This document shows, in pieces, positions 11,299-20,491 of a DNA stretch of 64,000 nt. The notes under the pieces are model-generated. The model did not search any database and was not told the origin of the DNA. It saw only the letters and a list, made by a program, of their open reading frames with translations. Position 1 is the stretch's first letter, and every line of letters begins with the position of its first letter. The stretch lies in NCBI RefSeq assembly GCF_009650095.1, contig NZ_CP045915.1, positions 434,001-498,000 of the forward strand, in the 5' to 3' direction. The position numbers and the translations under genes were made by a program. This DNA comes from Gracilibacillus salitolerans. Lineage in GTDB: Bacteria > Bacillota > Bacilli > Bacillales > Amphibacillaceae.

Positions 11299-12252
11299 AT
11301 GGATCATTCAATTGATCAATCTAAAGAAATAAAGAAAATAACACAATGGCATCTTGCCAAAAGAAGTTTTCAAAGACATTGGCAACTATATATTCTTATG
11401 ATATTGCCAGTTTTGTATTTCATTATTTTTAAATATGTACCTATGTTGGGCGCAGTCATTGCATTTAAAGATTACAATGTGGTCCAAGGTATCATAGAGA
11501 GTCCGTGGGTAGGTTGGAAGCATTTTGAGAATTTCTTTAACAACCCAGTTGCATGGGATCTGATAAAAAACACCTTATTTCTAAGTCTTTATCAGTTGGC
11601 AGTAACATTTCCGCTTCCAATACTATTGGCATTGGCTTTGAATGAAATAAGGGATGGTATTTTTAAACGATCTGTACAAATGTTTACATATGCACCGTAC
11701 TTTATTTCTACAGTCGTTATTGTCTCAATGATTATCTTGATGCTCTCTCCAAGGAGTGGAATCGTAAATACATTAATGGAAGCGATAGGACTTGATGCAG
11801 TCAATTTCTTAGGTCAAGCAGATATGTTTCGATCTATATTTGTTTGGTCCGATGCATGGCAAATTACCGGCTATTCAGCGATTATTTATTTGGCAGCGCT
11901 TGCCGGGGTCGATAAACAGCAATATGAGGCAGCTAAAATTGATGGTGCTACTAGATTACAAAAAATTTGGAATGTTGATATACCAGCAATTATGCCCACG
12001 ATCGTAATCATTCTCATTTTAAGTGTAGGTAATTTAATGGCGATAGGGTTTGAAAAAGTATATTTATTGCAAAACCCTTTAAATTTGGGAACTTCAGAGA
12101 TTTTACAGACTTATGTTTACAAAATGGGTATTATTAATGCTGATTTTAGTTTTGCTACAGCTGTAGGACTGTTCAACTCAATCATTAATTTAATTTTATT
12201 AATTATCGTCAATGCAATTGCAAAGAAAGTTTCTGGTAACGGATTATGGTAG
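11299..12252 (+). CDS. LplB-like ABC sugar permease
   Basis: 317-residue integral membrane permease of the binding-protein-dependent type, with about six TM helices and the EAA-like loop AAKIDGATRLQKIW that docks the ATPase. Its N-terminal YFIIFKYVPMLGAVIAFKDY is typical of LplB/YtcO-type oligosaccharide permeases. It is first in an operon with a second permease (16 bases later) and a binding lipoprotein. No ATPase gene is present, as usual for this family, which shares an MsmX-type ATPase encoded elsewhere. Start at ATG 11299 behind a G-rich ribosome binding site; cre at 11248 suggests CcpA control. Confidence 0.9.
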   Translation: MDHSIDQSKEIKKITQWHLAKRSFQRHWQLYILMILPVLYFIIFKYVPMLGAVIAFKDYNVVQGIIESPWVGWKHFENFFNNPVAWDLIKNTLFLSLYQLAVTFPLPILLALALNEIRDGIFKRSVQMFTYAPYFISTVVIVSMIILMLSPRSGIVNTLMEAIGLDAVNFLGQADMFRSIFVWSDAWQITGYSAIIYLAALAGVDKQQYEAAKIDGATRLQKIWNVDIPAIMPTIVIILILSVGNLMAIGFEKVYLLQNPLNLGTSEILQTYVYKMGIINADFSFATAVGLFNSIINLILLIIVNAIAKKVSGNGLW

Positions 12253-12268
12253 AAAGGAGTAAAACATT

Positions 12269-13168
12269 ATGAGCAAAAAAAATGGAACTATAAGAGAATC
12301 CTATAATGATCGTGTATTTCTAACATTAATCTATATTTTTCTTAGTATTCTAATGATCGTGATACTTTATCCGCTGGTTTATATTGTGAGCGCTTCAATT
12401 AGTAGTCCTGAAGCTGTAACTTCTGGGCAGGTCTGGTTATGGCCGGTCGATTTTTCACTTGAGGGATATATAGAAGTATTTAATAATTCAGATGTTATTA
12501 GAGGGTTTAGAAATTCTATCCTTTATACGATTGGTTATACATTAATTGCAGTGTTTTTAACAGTAATTTTTGCTTATCCACTTTCTAGAAAAAACTTTTA
12601 CGGAAAAACCTTCTTTATGATTTTTATATTAGTTACGATGCTTTTTTATGGCGGATTAATTCCAGAATATTTAGTTGTCCAGCAATTAGGAATGCTAGAT
12701 ACTCCGTGGGCAATTCTAATACCGAAGGCGATGGCAGTTTGGCAAATTATTATTGCTAGAACATTTTTCTATACCAGTATTCCAGAAGAGTTGGTGGAAG
12801 CAAGTGAAATGGATGGTTGTAGTAGTATAAGGTTTCTTTGGCACGTAGTAATACCATTATCGAAGCCAATCATAGCAGTACTCGCTCTAATGTACGCTGT
12901 ATTCCAATGGAACAGTTATTTTGATGCGATGATCTTTTTAAGAACTGAAGATCTATTCCCTTTACAGCTTGAATTAAGGGAAATTTTAATCACTCAGTCT
13001 GAGTCGGGAGCCAATCAAGACATTGCTGAGCAACAAAAAAGACAGCAATTGGCAAATTTAATGCAGTACTCACTAATTGTTGTCTCAAGTATTCCAGTCT
13101 TGATTATTTATCCTTTTGCACAGAAGTACTTCGTTAAAGGCATGCTACTTGGTTCAGTTAAGGGATAA
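12269..13168 (+). CDS. YtcP-like ABC sugar permease
   Basis: 299-residue partner permease of the preceding LplB-like protein, with about six TM helices and the cytoplasmic EAA-like loop EASEMDGCSSIRFLW. The C-terminal KYFVKGMLLGSVKG is the usual ending of YtcP proteins. AAAGGAG lies before the ATG. It forms the second half of the membrane channel for an oligosaccharide delivered by the lipoprotein encoded next. Confidence 0.9.
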   Translation: MSKKNGTIRESYNDRVFLTLIYIFLSILMIVILYPLVYIVSASISSPEAVTSGQVWLWPVDFSLEGYIEVFNNSDVIRGFRNSILYTIGYTLIAVFLTVIFAYPLSRKNFYGKTFFMIFILVTMLFYGGLIPEYLVVQQLGMLDTPWAILIPKAMAVWQIIIARTFFYTSIPEELVEASEMDGCSSIRFLWHVVIPLSKPIIAVLALMYAVFQWNSYFDAMIFLRTEDLFPLQLELREILITQSESGANQDIAEQQKRQQLANLMQYSLIVVSSIPVLIIYPFAQKYFVKGMLLGSVKG

Positions 13169-13255
13169 TCTGTACTTTAGCTATTTAAGGAGGTGATGAA
13201 AGAGTAGATTTTTTGTTATAATATTATTTTTTTAACTATAAGGGAGGAAATTAGA

Positions 13256-14878
13256 ATGAAATGGAAGGGTTATCATACGTGGTTAATTTTTGTATCATTA
13301 ATTTTAATTCTAAGTGCTTGTAATTCGGATGATGAGGCAAATGAGGAAGAAAATTCGGATGGCGCGACGAACATGTCGGTATTTATTGCGGAAAATGGGG
13401 AACAAGAGTTGGAAACAAACTCATTTACAAAATTTGCTGAAGAAGAATTTGATATCAAATTTGATCTTCAAAAAACAGGTTATGATTCCACAGCAGCAAA
13501 GGAGAAAAGACAAATTTCTTTGGCGAGTGGGGATTATCCGGAAGTTTTTTTCTTAGTGGATTGGGTAGATAAATTTTCACCTAGTGAAGTTTTAAAATAT
13601 GGAAAACAAGGTGCTTTGATTCCTCTAAATGATCTAATAGAAGAGCACGCACCAAACATATCTAAAGTTTTGGAAGAGCGTGAAGATTTTAGAAAGATTG
13701 CAACATCACCAGATGGAAATATTTATAGTATGCCTGGTTTAGAAGAATGTTTTCATTGTACTTGGCCAAATAAATTGTGGTTAAATACAGAGTGGCTAAA
13801 TGAATTAGGTTTAGAAGCACCTTCTACACACGAGGAATTAAGAGAAGTATTGACAGCCTTTAAAGAACAGGATCCTAATGGGAATGGTGAGCAGGATGAA
13901 ATTCCACTAAGTGGTTCCGCTGCTTCGCCTAATCACTCCGTCATTCCTATATTGATGAATGGCTTTATATATGATGATGCCCAAACGAGGCTATTGATAA
14001 ATAATGGGGAAGTTAGTTTTGTTGCAATTAAACCTGAGTGGAGAGAAGGATTAGAATATATCCATTCGTTATATGAGGAAGGCTTGATTGATTCAGGAGC
14101 GTTCACTCAAAATCGAGATGCTTTTATTCAATTAGGTAATAATGCAGATGCCCTCATTTTAGGTGCCGCAGCAGCGCAGCATCCATGGGAATTTATCGAT
14201 AATGAAAATAATCCTGTCTTTGATGCAATTGAACCATTGCAAGGTCCAAACCATCAATATGCAACCTATAATTATCCAGTGACGAATGGTGGTACATTTG
14301 CGATTACTAATAAAGCGAGTGAAGAGGTACAGGTGAAGGCAATTAAACTATTAGATTATATGTTCACTATCGATGGTATGATACGTGCCCACATCGGTGT
14401 GGAGGGTGAAGATTGGGTTCAGCCTGAAGAAGGTGATGTAGCAATGAATGAGGAGATGGAACCGAATAGTAAGTTGTTACATCCTGAAGAACCAACAAAT
14501 AATAATTGGTCTGCGGCAGCTCAATATTATCAACCAAGAGAATTTCGTGATGGTCAAGTACAAGCAGAAGATATCTATTCAGATGAAGGGTCTGAAAGAC
14601 GCCTTCAAGAAGCTACTTATTTATACGAAGGCAAAGAACCAGAAGAAAAATTCCCATTTTGGGCGGCATGGTATCCAGAAGATGTACAAGATGAATACTC
14701 AACTCTAGAAACTAATATTTTGGATAATGTAGAGCAAAGCGCTGTTCAATTTATTACGGGAGAATTAAGTTTAGAAGATGACTGGGATGACTATGTGGCA
14801 GGTTTAGAATCTCTCGGTGTCGATAGATATGTTGAAATTAATCAAGACGCATATGATAATTATTCAAATGAAGATTAA
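13256..14878 (+). CDS. LplA-like oligosaccharide-binding lipoprotein
   Basis: 540-residue extracellular solute-binding protein anchored by a lipobox (LILSACNS, Cys about 22) after a hydrophobic signal. It is highly acidic, as is common in halophiles. Residues near 204-216 read DPNGNGEQDEIP, an EF-hand-like loop resembling the calcium site of AlgQ-type alginate-oligosaccharide binding proteins. It captures the oligosaccharide for the two upstream permeases. AGGGAGG precedes the ATG. Related only distantly to the two lipoproteins at 51-54 kb, so the two importers probably take different sugars. Confidence 0.88.
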   Translation: MKWKGYHTWLIFVSLILILSACNSDDEANEEENSDGATNMSVFIAENGEQELETNSFTKFAEEEFDIKFDLQKTGYDSTAAKEKRQISLASGDYPEVFFLVDWVDKFSPSEVLKYGKQGALIPLNDLIEEHAPNISKVLEEREDFRKIATSPDGNIYSMPGLEECFHCTWPNKLWLNTEWLNELGLEAPSTHEELREVLTAFKEQDPNGNGEQDEIPLSGSAASPNHSVIPILMNGFIYDDAQTRLLINNGEVSFVAIKPEWREGLEYIHSLYEEGLIDSGAFTQNRDAFIQLGNNADALILGAAAAQHPWEFIDNENNPVFDAIEPLQGPNHQYATYNYPVTNGGTFAITNKASEEVQVKAIKLLDYMFTIDGMIRAHIGVEGEDWVQPEEGDVAMNEEMEPNSKLLHPEEPTNNNWSAAAQYYQPREFRDGQVQAEDIYSDEGSERRLQEATYLYEGKEPEEKFPFWAAWYPEDVQDEYSTLETNILDNVEQSAVQFITGELSLEDDWDDYVAGLESLGVDRYVEINQDAYDNYSNED

Positions 14879-14886
14879 TTAGTGAA

Positions 14887-14910
14887 GAAGCTGGCTTAGT
14901 TGTCAGCTTC
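14887..14910. terminator. Hairpin after the lipoprotein gene
   Basis: GAAGCTG (14887-14893) pairs with CAGCTTC (14904-14910) eight bases after the stop; the following T content is low. Likely the operon terminator. The remaining gene-free stretch to 15191 shows nothing else I can support. Confidence 0.45.
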
Positions 14911-15191
14911 TACTTGTATAAAACAGATTCCGAATCTTCTATGGATATTTACTTTATTGGTGTGAAGAGAAATGGATTTACCATCAGCCTAAATTCCACC
15001 ACGTATAACAAAATAATCTAGCAAATGACAAAAAAGTGAAGATGATGGCACTCCCATGAAAGTGTATACATGATAAATTAAATACATCTTAAAGTTATAA
15101 ACCTTAAAAACAGAATGAAAGCGGATCAAAAAAGGTTATAACTTAGCTAAAAAGAAAACAATATCAAATTTATCATAATGGGGGATTTATC

Positions 15192-16595
15192 ATGAGAAAG
15201 AAACATTCACTTTGGTATGTCATTTTAATTGCAGCATCTGCCGGTATGGCTGGTCTTTTATACGGTTTTGATACCGCTGTTATTTCAGGTGCAATCGGAT
15301 ATTTGCAGGAAATATATAATTTAAGTCCAGCGATGGAAGGTTGGGTTATCTCATGTGTCATGATTGGTGGTGTCACAGGGGTTGCATTATCCGGATTTTT
15401 AAGTGATCGTTGGGGACGTAAGAAGTTATTGATGATGTCTGCTATCTTTTTCATCATTTCAGCATTAGGCTCTGCTTTTGCGATTGATGTAACCACATTA
15501 GTATTAGCACGAATTTTAGGTGGTCTTGGGATTGGTTTTGCTTCCGCTTTATCTGTTACCTACATCAGTGAGTGTGCTCCACCAGCAATTCGTGGACGTT
15601 TAGGCTCGTTATATCAGTTGTTCACGATCTTCGGTATTTGTGCTACTTTTTATATTAATTACTTTGTAGCAAATAGTGGTACTCATGAGTGGGGATTAGA
15701 GCTTGGCTGGCGCTGGATGTTAGGTTATGGAACAATTCCGGGAATTATTTTCTTGTTCCTTTTATTCTTTATTCCAGAGAGTCCGAGATTTCTAATTCAA
15801 AAAGGAAAAGACAAAGAGGCATTTCATATTTTAAAACGAATTAATGGTGAAGAAGTTGCGAAGAAAGAAGCAAAAGAAATCAAAGCTTCTATCGAAGTAG
15901 AACAAAGTAGTTCTGTAAAAGAACTCGTAAAGCCTGGCTTAAGAATGGCTATGGGTGTTGGTATCTTCCTTGCACTATTTAATCAGGTCATCGGAATGAA
16001 CGCAGTAACCTATTATGGTCCGGATATTTTCCGTAGTGTAGGTTTTGAGAACAATACAGAGTTTCTAGCGACGAGTATTATTGGTAGTGTACAAGTTGTA
16101 TTTACAATTTTAGCGATCTTTTTAATAGATAAGCTTGGCAGAAAGAAATTGATGGCAATTGGTTCTAGTTTAATGGCGCTCTTTATGCTTTTAATCGGAA
16201 GTGTATTCTACTTTGAACCAGCAAGTTCAGGCGTATTATTGATTATTTTAATTGCAGGTTTCACAGCTTCCTTCTGTGTGTCCATGGGACCTATTCCGTG
16301 GATTATGATTCCGGAGATTTTCCCGAATCACTTACGTGCAAAAGCAGTAGGGATTGCAACCATCTTCTTATGGGGAGCTAATTGGGCAATCGGTCAATTT
16401 ACACCAGTGCTCATCAACAACATGGGTAGTTCATTCACATTCTGGATGTTCGCTGTCATTAACGTTATCTGCTTCATCTTCGTAATGACAATCGTTCCAG
16501 AAACAAAGAACAAAACTCTAGAAGAGATCGGTCAACTATGGAAATCAAACAAACAAGTGGAAAAAGAAGAAAAAGTCCAAGAAGAAATGGCCTAG
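15192..16595 (+). CDS. MFS sugar porter (XylE/AraE/IolT type)
   Basis: 467-residue proton-coupled sugar symporter of the major facilitator superfamily, with 12 predicted TM helices. Sugar-porter signatures are present: GFLSDRWGRKK between TM2 and TM3, PESPRFLIQKGK after TM6, LIDKLGRKK between TM8 and TM9, and PETKNKTLEE after TM12. It imports a pentose, hexose or inositol; xylose or arabinose is plausible from the neighbouring xyloside debris but not shown. GGGGG precedes the ATG. Monocistronic: a hairpin terminator follows directly. Confidence 0.9.
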   Translation: MRKKHSLWYVILIAASAGMAGLLYGFDTAVISGAIGYLQEIYNLSPAMEGWVISCVMIGGVTGVALSGFLSDRWGRKKLLMMSAIFFIISALGSAFAIDVTTLVLARILGGLGIGFASALSVTYISECAPPAIRGRLGSLYQLFTIFGICATFYINYFVANSGTHEWGLELGWRWMLGYGTIPGIIFLFLLFFIPESPRFLIQKGKDKEAFHILKRINGEEVAKKEAKEIKASIEVEQSSSVKELVKPGLRMAMGVGIFLALFNQVIGMNAVTYYGPDIFRSVGFENNTEFLATSIIGSVQVVFTILAIFLIDKLGRKKLMAIGSSLMALFMLLIGSVFYFEPASSGVLLIILIAGFTASFCVSMGPIPWIMIPEIFPNHLRAKAVGIATIFLWGANWAIGQFTPVLINNMGSSFTFWMFAVINVICFIFVMTIVPETKNKTLEEIGQLWKSNKQVEKEEKVQEEMA

Positions 16596-16618
16596 TTTAC
16601 CAAGAGACTATGAGAAGC

Positions 16619-16660
16619 AAGCTGACTAGAGGTTTATCAAATGCCTCAGGTCAGCTTTTT
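16619..16660 (+). terminator. Terminator of the sugar porter gene
   Basis: AAGCTGAC (16619-16626) pairs with GTCAGCTT (16650-16657); an inner CTAGAGG/CCTCAG pairing extends the stem. A run of T residues follows. Confidence 0.8.
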
Positions 16661-16699
16661 TTACAAGGTAGAAAGTATAAAATTGAACACAAAATACAA

Positions 16700-16890
16700 T
16701 TACTGCGAAGTAACTCTCATGAGGATTTGCTTTCTTCCATTCTGAATATTGATGAGTGTTGTTATGCGCTCCGGCAGAATACGGCGCTTTCCATGGGCGC
16801 GGCCTCAGCTAACTTGGTAAATAAAAGCACTTTACCAAGTGGATCTTCGACTCGCGCTTTTTCCACAGGAGTCTCCGTATTCTGCCTGCG
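16700..16890 (+). repeat. Family A structured repeat, copy A2
   Basis: Outer stem GGCAGAATACGG (16773-16784) pairs perfectly with CCGTATTCTGCC (16875-16886). Middle stem GCGCG (16797-16801) pairs with CGCGC (16853-16857). Inner stem ACTTGGTAAA (16812-16821) pairs with TTTACCAAGT (16831-16840). The conserved CAGCTA and GGATCTTC flank the inner stem. About 70 bases upstream (TGAGGATTT, TTCTTCCATTCT) are shared with copy A3. Confidence 0.8.
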
Positions 16891-16989
16891 CTAATAATGA
16901 TTCTCTAATTATTGTAAGAACAAAACCGATGGAATTACATTCTAGGGGCTTCCTCTTACTTAACCAGTAAGCTACTCTATGCTGCTGAA

Positions 16990-17095
16990 AAATGCAACAC
17001 TCCTGTGGGAAAGGAACAGTCTGAAGACCCCCGCAGGCAGTGAGGTTCTGCCGAGGAGGCTGAAGCGTTCCCTACGGCATAGAAAACACTACGAA
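16990..17095 (+). repeat. GC-rich intergenic repeat of a type common in Bacillaceae
   Basis: Contains ACTCCTGTGGGAAAGGAACAG, GTCTGAAGACCCCCGCAGGC and GAGGAGGCTGAAGCGTTCCC. I recognise this from experience as a repeat found between genes in many Bacillaceae genomes. No coding potential of its own. Confidence 0.5.
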
Positions 17096-17099
17096 AGCG

Positions 17100-17245
17100 A
17101 TCTTGCTTGAGTAGATGTTGCACTTGTGCTCTTGAGTGAAAGGGAGTATTTTTCCGCAGCGACGATTAAGCACTCATCTATAACCAGAAGGGAAGAAAGC
17201 TTCATTCCAAAAAATTTTCATTAGTTCGCAGTTTTTATCTATTTC
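17100..17245 (-). repeat. Family A flank, inverted degenerate copy
   Basis: Read on the minus strand, 17245 downward gives GATAAAAACTGCGAACTAATG then TTTCTTCCCTTCTGG and GATGAGTGCT. These are the same ordered blocks as 43650-43730 and partly 16700-16770. It faces copy A2, so the interval 16700-17245 is a composite of oppositely oriented repeats. Gene-free otherwise (16661-17347). Confidence 0.5.
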
Positions 17246-17347
17246 GATTCAGATAATCTGAGGGTTTTGCCTGGTTTTCTTATGAATTGGGCGTCAATTG
17301 GTTTGTCTGCGATTATGATGAACAATAAGCGGTTGATTAGGATTACA

Positions 17348-18154
17348 TCAATCGATGGGTACTTTCTTTCCTGCAATTTTTATATTCATACGGGGGCAGG
17401 TTTCCTTATACCATTGCCAGCAAAGTATAACAATGATCATCATATCGACAAGATCTCCTCCGTAATACATTAACATACTGCCTATTTCCCCTTGACGGTA
17501 GGACACCCCGGCTGGAGGATTTGCGTAAAGATATTTAGCTAAAATACCATGACCAGCTAACGCTAGCACTATCATAACCGAACGATAGAGATAGCTCCTG
17601 CGATGTGGAGTTGGTTCGATATAAATAAATGATAGGGTGAATACATAGCCAGCCAAAAATATATGAAGATGTATGACTACATACAGTATTACGTTCTCAT
17701 GCATTGTCGTGAATAAATTGGTTGTGTATAAAAGCCATAATCCACCAATATTGAGAATCGAAGCAATGACAGGATCGGAGATGATCCGAATAAATCTACT
17801 TCTTAACCAGTTAGTTAGGAGCTTCGCATGTTGGACAGATAGCGCTCGAAGGATAAGCGTAATAGGTGCTGCTAGAACCATAAGTAAAGGAGCCAACATT
17901 CCGAGAAATAAGTGGATTAACATATGAGCGCTGAAATCGATGTGGGCACGCACTGCTAATGGGCCAACAACTGCAATTATTGCGAAGGTGCTACCGGTAA
18001 TCCAACATAAAGTCCGATAGACAGTCCAGGGCCTTTGCTTCCTGTGAGATATAACGATTGCCAGAAAATAAATAATCAATCCTATTAGAAAAGGGAAAAG
18101 AAGAATAATCTGTGCAATTACATTGACTATTTCATGCTGAATATGTTTATGCAT
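17348..18154 (-). CDS. ctaG: CtaG-like cytochrome c oxidase assembly protein (caa3 type)
   Basis: 268-residue polytopic membrane protein with about seven TM helices, of the caa3_CtaG family thought to assist copper delivery or assembly of caa3-type cytochrome c oxidase. Several membrane His residues are seen (HIDFSAHMLIHLFLG, HLHIFLAGYVF), consistent with metal handling. Its start overlaps by 8 bases the end of the upstream DUF2243 gene on the minus strand, a common pairing. No oxidase subunit genes lie in the window. Confidence 0.82.
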   Translation of the reverse strand: MHKHIQHEIVNVIAQIILLFPFLIGLIIYFLAIVISHRKQRPWTVYRTLCWITGSTFAIIAVVGPLAVRAHIDFSAHMLIHLFLGMLAPLLMVLAAPITLILRALSVQHAKLLTNWLRSRFIRIISDPVIASILNIGGLWLLYTTNLFTTMHENVILYVVIHLHIFLAGYVFTLSFIYIEPTPHRRSYLYRSVMIVLALAGHGILAKYLYANPPAGVSYRQGEIGSMLMYYGGDLVDMMIIVILCWQWYKETCPRMNIKIAGKKVPID

Positions 18155-18617
18155 GTTTATCTCCTCGTTTTCTAATCATGATAATGCCCATTACAACCAT
18201 CAGAATAGCAATAATGTTCCATATCACATCATAAACAATAACGTTGTCCACATACCTAATTTGATGAATGCGCATCAACTTGTGCTGAATAGTCCCGTCG
18301 TATAATTGAAATGTTCCACCACCTAATAAAACACCACCCCACCATTTAGTAACTATCCATTCCTTACGACGGCGCAGATCTGCAAACAAAAATAAACCAG
18401 CAATGGTTGCAAACCAGCTAAAAGCATGGAATAAACCGTCAGATATTAAACCAATATTTGTGGTGGATTTATCATAAAAATGATGCCAGTGTAACAGCTG
18501 GTGAAAGAGTGTTTCATCAAGAAAAGCAACAAGACCAAGTCCAAACAATATACCGGACCACAAATTACGCTGCAAATAGTTAGCATGGTTGTTGGTATTA
18601 GTATTTGCTTTATCCAT
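18147..18617 (-). CDS. DUF2243 membrane protein
   Basis: 156-residue integral membrane protein with four predicted TM helices, matching the DUF2243 family in length and in its His-rich first part (DETLFHQLLHWHHFY). Function unknown; it typically neighbours CtaG, which it overlaps here by 8 bases as the first gene of a minus-strand operon. AAAGGGG precedes the ATG. A role in cytochrome oxidase maturation is inference from context only. Confidence 0.8.
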   Translation of the reverse strand: MDKANTNTNNHANYLQRNLWSGILFGLGLVAFLDETLFHQLLHWHHFYDKSTTNIGLISDGLFHAFSWFATIAGLFLFADLRRRKEWIVTKWWGGVLLGGGTFQLYDGTIQHKLMRIHQIRYVDNVIVYDVIWNIIAILMVVMGIIMIRKRGDKHA

Positions 18618-18724
18618 GAAAATCCCCTTTCAAATAGTAACTTATTACTTTGGTTATCAGCTTATCCTCAACCAACACAATATAATCATCTTATCATGTA
18701 AATCATTTATAAATAAAAATGGTC

Positions 18725-18752
18725 TTGACTGGATACAGAAAATTGTTATACT
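18725..18752 (+). promoter_or_regulatory. Sigma-A promoter for the export/ABC operon
   Basis: TTGACT (18725-18730), 16-base spacer, TATACT (18747-18752). AT-rich dyads directly downstream could bind the GntR regulator encoded in the operon. Confidence 0.75.
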
Positions 18753-18794
18753 GTATATATTGATATAAACACTATAACAATCTGAGGTGAAAAA

Positions 18795-19277
18795 ATGGAA
18801 TTTATGGAATTGATTTGGGCGTATATGTTGGTTTTTTTATTGGCTGCGGTACCTTTTGTTGAGGCTATTTATCTTACACCAATAGCGGTGGTGGCAGGGT
18901 TATCACCAGTACCGACCTTTATATTGGCTGTATTGGGGAATCTTTTGACCGTTTATTTTGTTATTTTATTTATTAACAAAATAAAACAGTGGAGAAAGAA
19001 AAAGAATCAACCCTCTAATAAAAAAGCTACGAGAGCTGAAAACATTTGGAAAAAGTATGGACTTCCAGGTCTAACACTAATCGGTCCATTCTTGATTGGT
19101 AGTCATCTTAGTGCATTTTTAAGTTTGGTTTTTGGAGGAACTAAGAGACAAGTAACAGTTTGGATGACGATAAGTATTGTTGGTTGGAGTTTACTATTGG
19201 GAATACTTGCAGCATTAGGGTTTGAATTTATGGATGTGGAAAATCCCTTTATCGAACAATTCTTCACAAAACAATAG
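18795..19277 (+). CDS. Small multidrug export family membrane protein
   Basis: 160-residue membrane protein resembling the Sm_multidrug_ex family (PF06695): a first TM segment rich in FVEAIYLTPIAVVAGLSP, a charged loop (KIKQWRKKKNQ), then a G/P-rich half (GLPGLTLIGPFLIGSHLSAF) with further TM helices. The family name reflects an old annotation; transport function is not established. First gene of an operon with an ABC-2-like membrane protein, a GntR regulator and an ABC ATPase. GAGGTG precedes the ATG. Confidence 0.75.
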   Translation: MEFMELIWAYMLVFLLAAVPFVEAIYLTPIAVVAGLSPVPTFILAVLGNLLTVYFVILFINKIKQWRKKKNQPSNKKATRAENIWKKYGLPGLTLIGPFLIGSHLSAFLSLVFGGTKRQVTVWMTISIVGWSLLLGILAALGFEFMDVENPFIEQFFTKQ

Positions 19278-19295
19278 GTAAAGGAGGAGAATGAT

Positions 19296-20072
19296 ATGTG
19301 GAAAGAATCTTGGTGGATAACGAAGAAAGAACTAAAGATGCAGATTCCTGGTATTATCATAACCTTACTCGTAACCATTTTTATTGCGATTATAGCTGTA
19401 CCGACTCTTTATACATTTGTTCTCAACATATTTGATAATCCTAAATTATATGCAAATCGTATCGTCTTTGAAGGGAAAACATTATATGTAGATAGTTTTA
19501 TTTTAGATGTCATATTTTTAGGTCTCACACCATCCTTTTCAGCATTGTTTATGTGGGGACCTTATATAAGTCTCCGAGCAATTAAGGAGGACCCATTTGG
19601 AAAAAGGTTAGCAGTCTATCGTACGTTGCCGGTTTCAACTAATGTACTGACAGCTAGTCGAGTATTATTTATGTTAATTATCTTTGTATTTTTGTCAGCT
19701 GCTTTTTATTTAACTATTTTTCTAAGTGTACCAGATGACTTTTTTAGTTATTTTGAATCTCCACATTTTTTATCCTTCATTTTATTTTGGGTCGGCTATG
19801 CGTTAGCGTTAGGGAGTTTGAATACGTTTATTGAATCAGGTACAAATGGAAAAGTGTTATATATCTTTCTCTTTACCATAACGGTGTGCTTATTAATTAT
19901 TCTATTGCTTGTCTATCAAATCTGGGAAGTAGGTATTGTAGAAACTACTATTATACTTATTTCAAAATCCCCTGTTATCCCGGTGATAGCTTCCCTCGTA
20001 TGTGGTATCTTGGGAGTTATTACTATGGCAAAGTTATTAAACAAGCGACTCCTTGATAGAGATTATTTGTAG
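19296..20072 (+). CDS. ABC-2-like membrane subunit
   Basis: 258-residue polytopic protein with about six TM helices and no recognised catalytic motif. Its place, 18 bases after the export-like gene and upstream of a YtrA-type regulator and an ABC ATPase, suggests the membrane part of a YtrBC-like transporter. AAAGGAGGAG gives a strong ribosome binding site. I do not recognise a closer family; the transported compound is unknown. Confidence 0.6.
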   Translation: MWKESWWITKKELKMQIPGIIITLLVTIFIAIIAVPTLYTFVLNIFDNPKLYANRIVFEGKTLYVDSFILDVIFLGLTPSFSALFMWGPYISLRAIKEDPFGKRLAVYRTLPVSTNVLTASRVLFMLIIFVFLSAAFYLTIFLSVPDDFFSYFESPHFLSFILFWVGYALALGSLNTFIESGTNGKVLYIFLFTITVCLLIILLLVYQIWEVGIVETTIILISKSPVIPVIASLVCGILGVITMAKLLNKRLLDRDYL

Positions 20073-20089
20073 ATGGAAGGTGAAACAGA

Positions 20090-20491
20090 ATGAAGCTACC
20101 GATAGTAGTATCAGATGATAGTAAGGAACCCATTTACTATCAAATGGAACTACAAATTAAAAGATTAATCGTAAGTGGCCAACTGCAAGCGGGTACAGCA
20201 CTTCCTTCCATTCGGGCTTTATCCCATGATCTATCTTGTAGTGTCATTACGACAAGAAGAGCATATCAAAATCTCGAGAATAATGGCTATATTGAAACGG
20301 TGCAAGGAAAAGGAACCTTCGTAAGGGCCTTAGAATCGAGTGCCCAAAAACAAATAAGAGAAGAAGTCGTATATTCAACTTTTAAAAAAGCGATAGAAGA
20401 AAGTAAGTTAATGGGTTATTCACTCCAAGAGTTAAAAGAGATCAGTGATAAAGTATTTGATGATCTTGAGAGAGGGGGAGATCGTTCATGA
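20090..20491 (+). CDS. GntR-family regulator, YtrA subfamily
   Basis: 133-residue repressor: N-terminal winged helix (about 10-78, with PIYYQMELQIKRLI and LPSIRALSHDLSCS followed by TTRRAYQNLE) and only a short helical C-terminal part, which defines the YtrA subfamily. Such regulators control ABC transporter operons responding to cell-wall antibiotics in Bacillus. The stop overlaps the ABC ATPase start in ATGA, so the two are coupled; autorepression from the promoter at 18725 is likely. Confidence 0.85.
   Translation: MKLPIVVSDDSKEPIYYQMELQIKRLIVSGQLQAGTALPSIRALSHDLSCSVITTRRAYQNLENNGYIETVQGKGTFVRALESSAQKQIREEVVYSTFKKAIEESKLMGYSLQELKEISDKVFDDLERGGDRS

Noticed and set aside
16538..16894. 118-codon plus-strand frame overlapping the sugar porter end
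   Set aside because: It runs through the porter terminator and family A repeat A2, and has no ribosome binding site.
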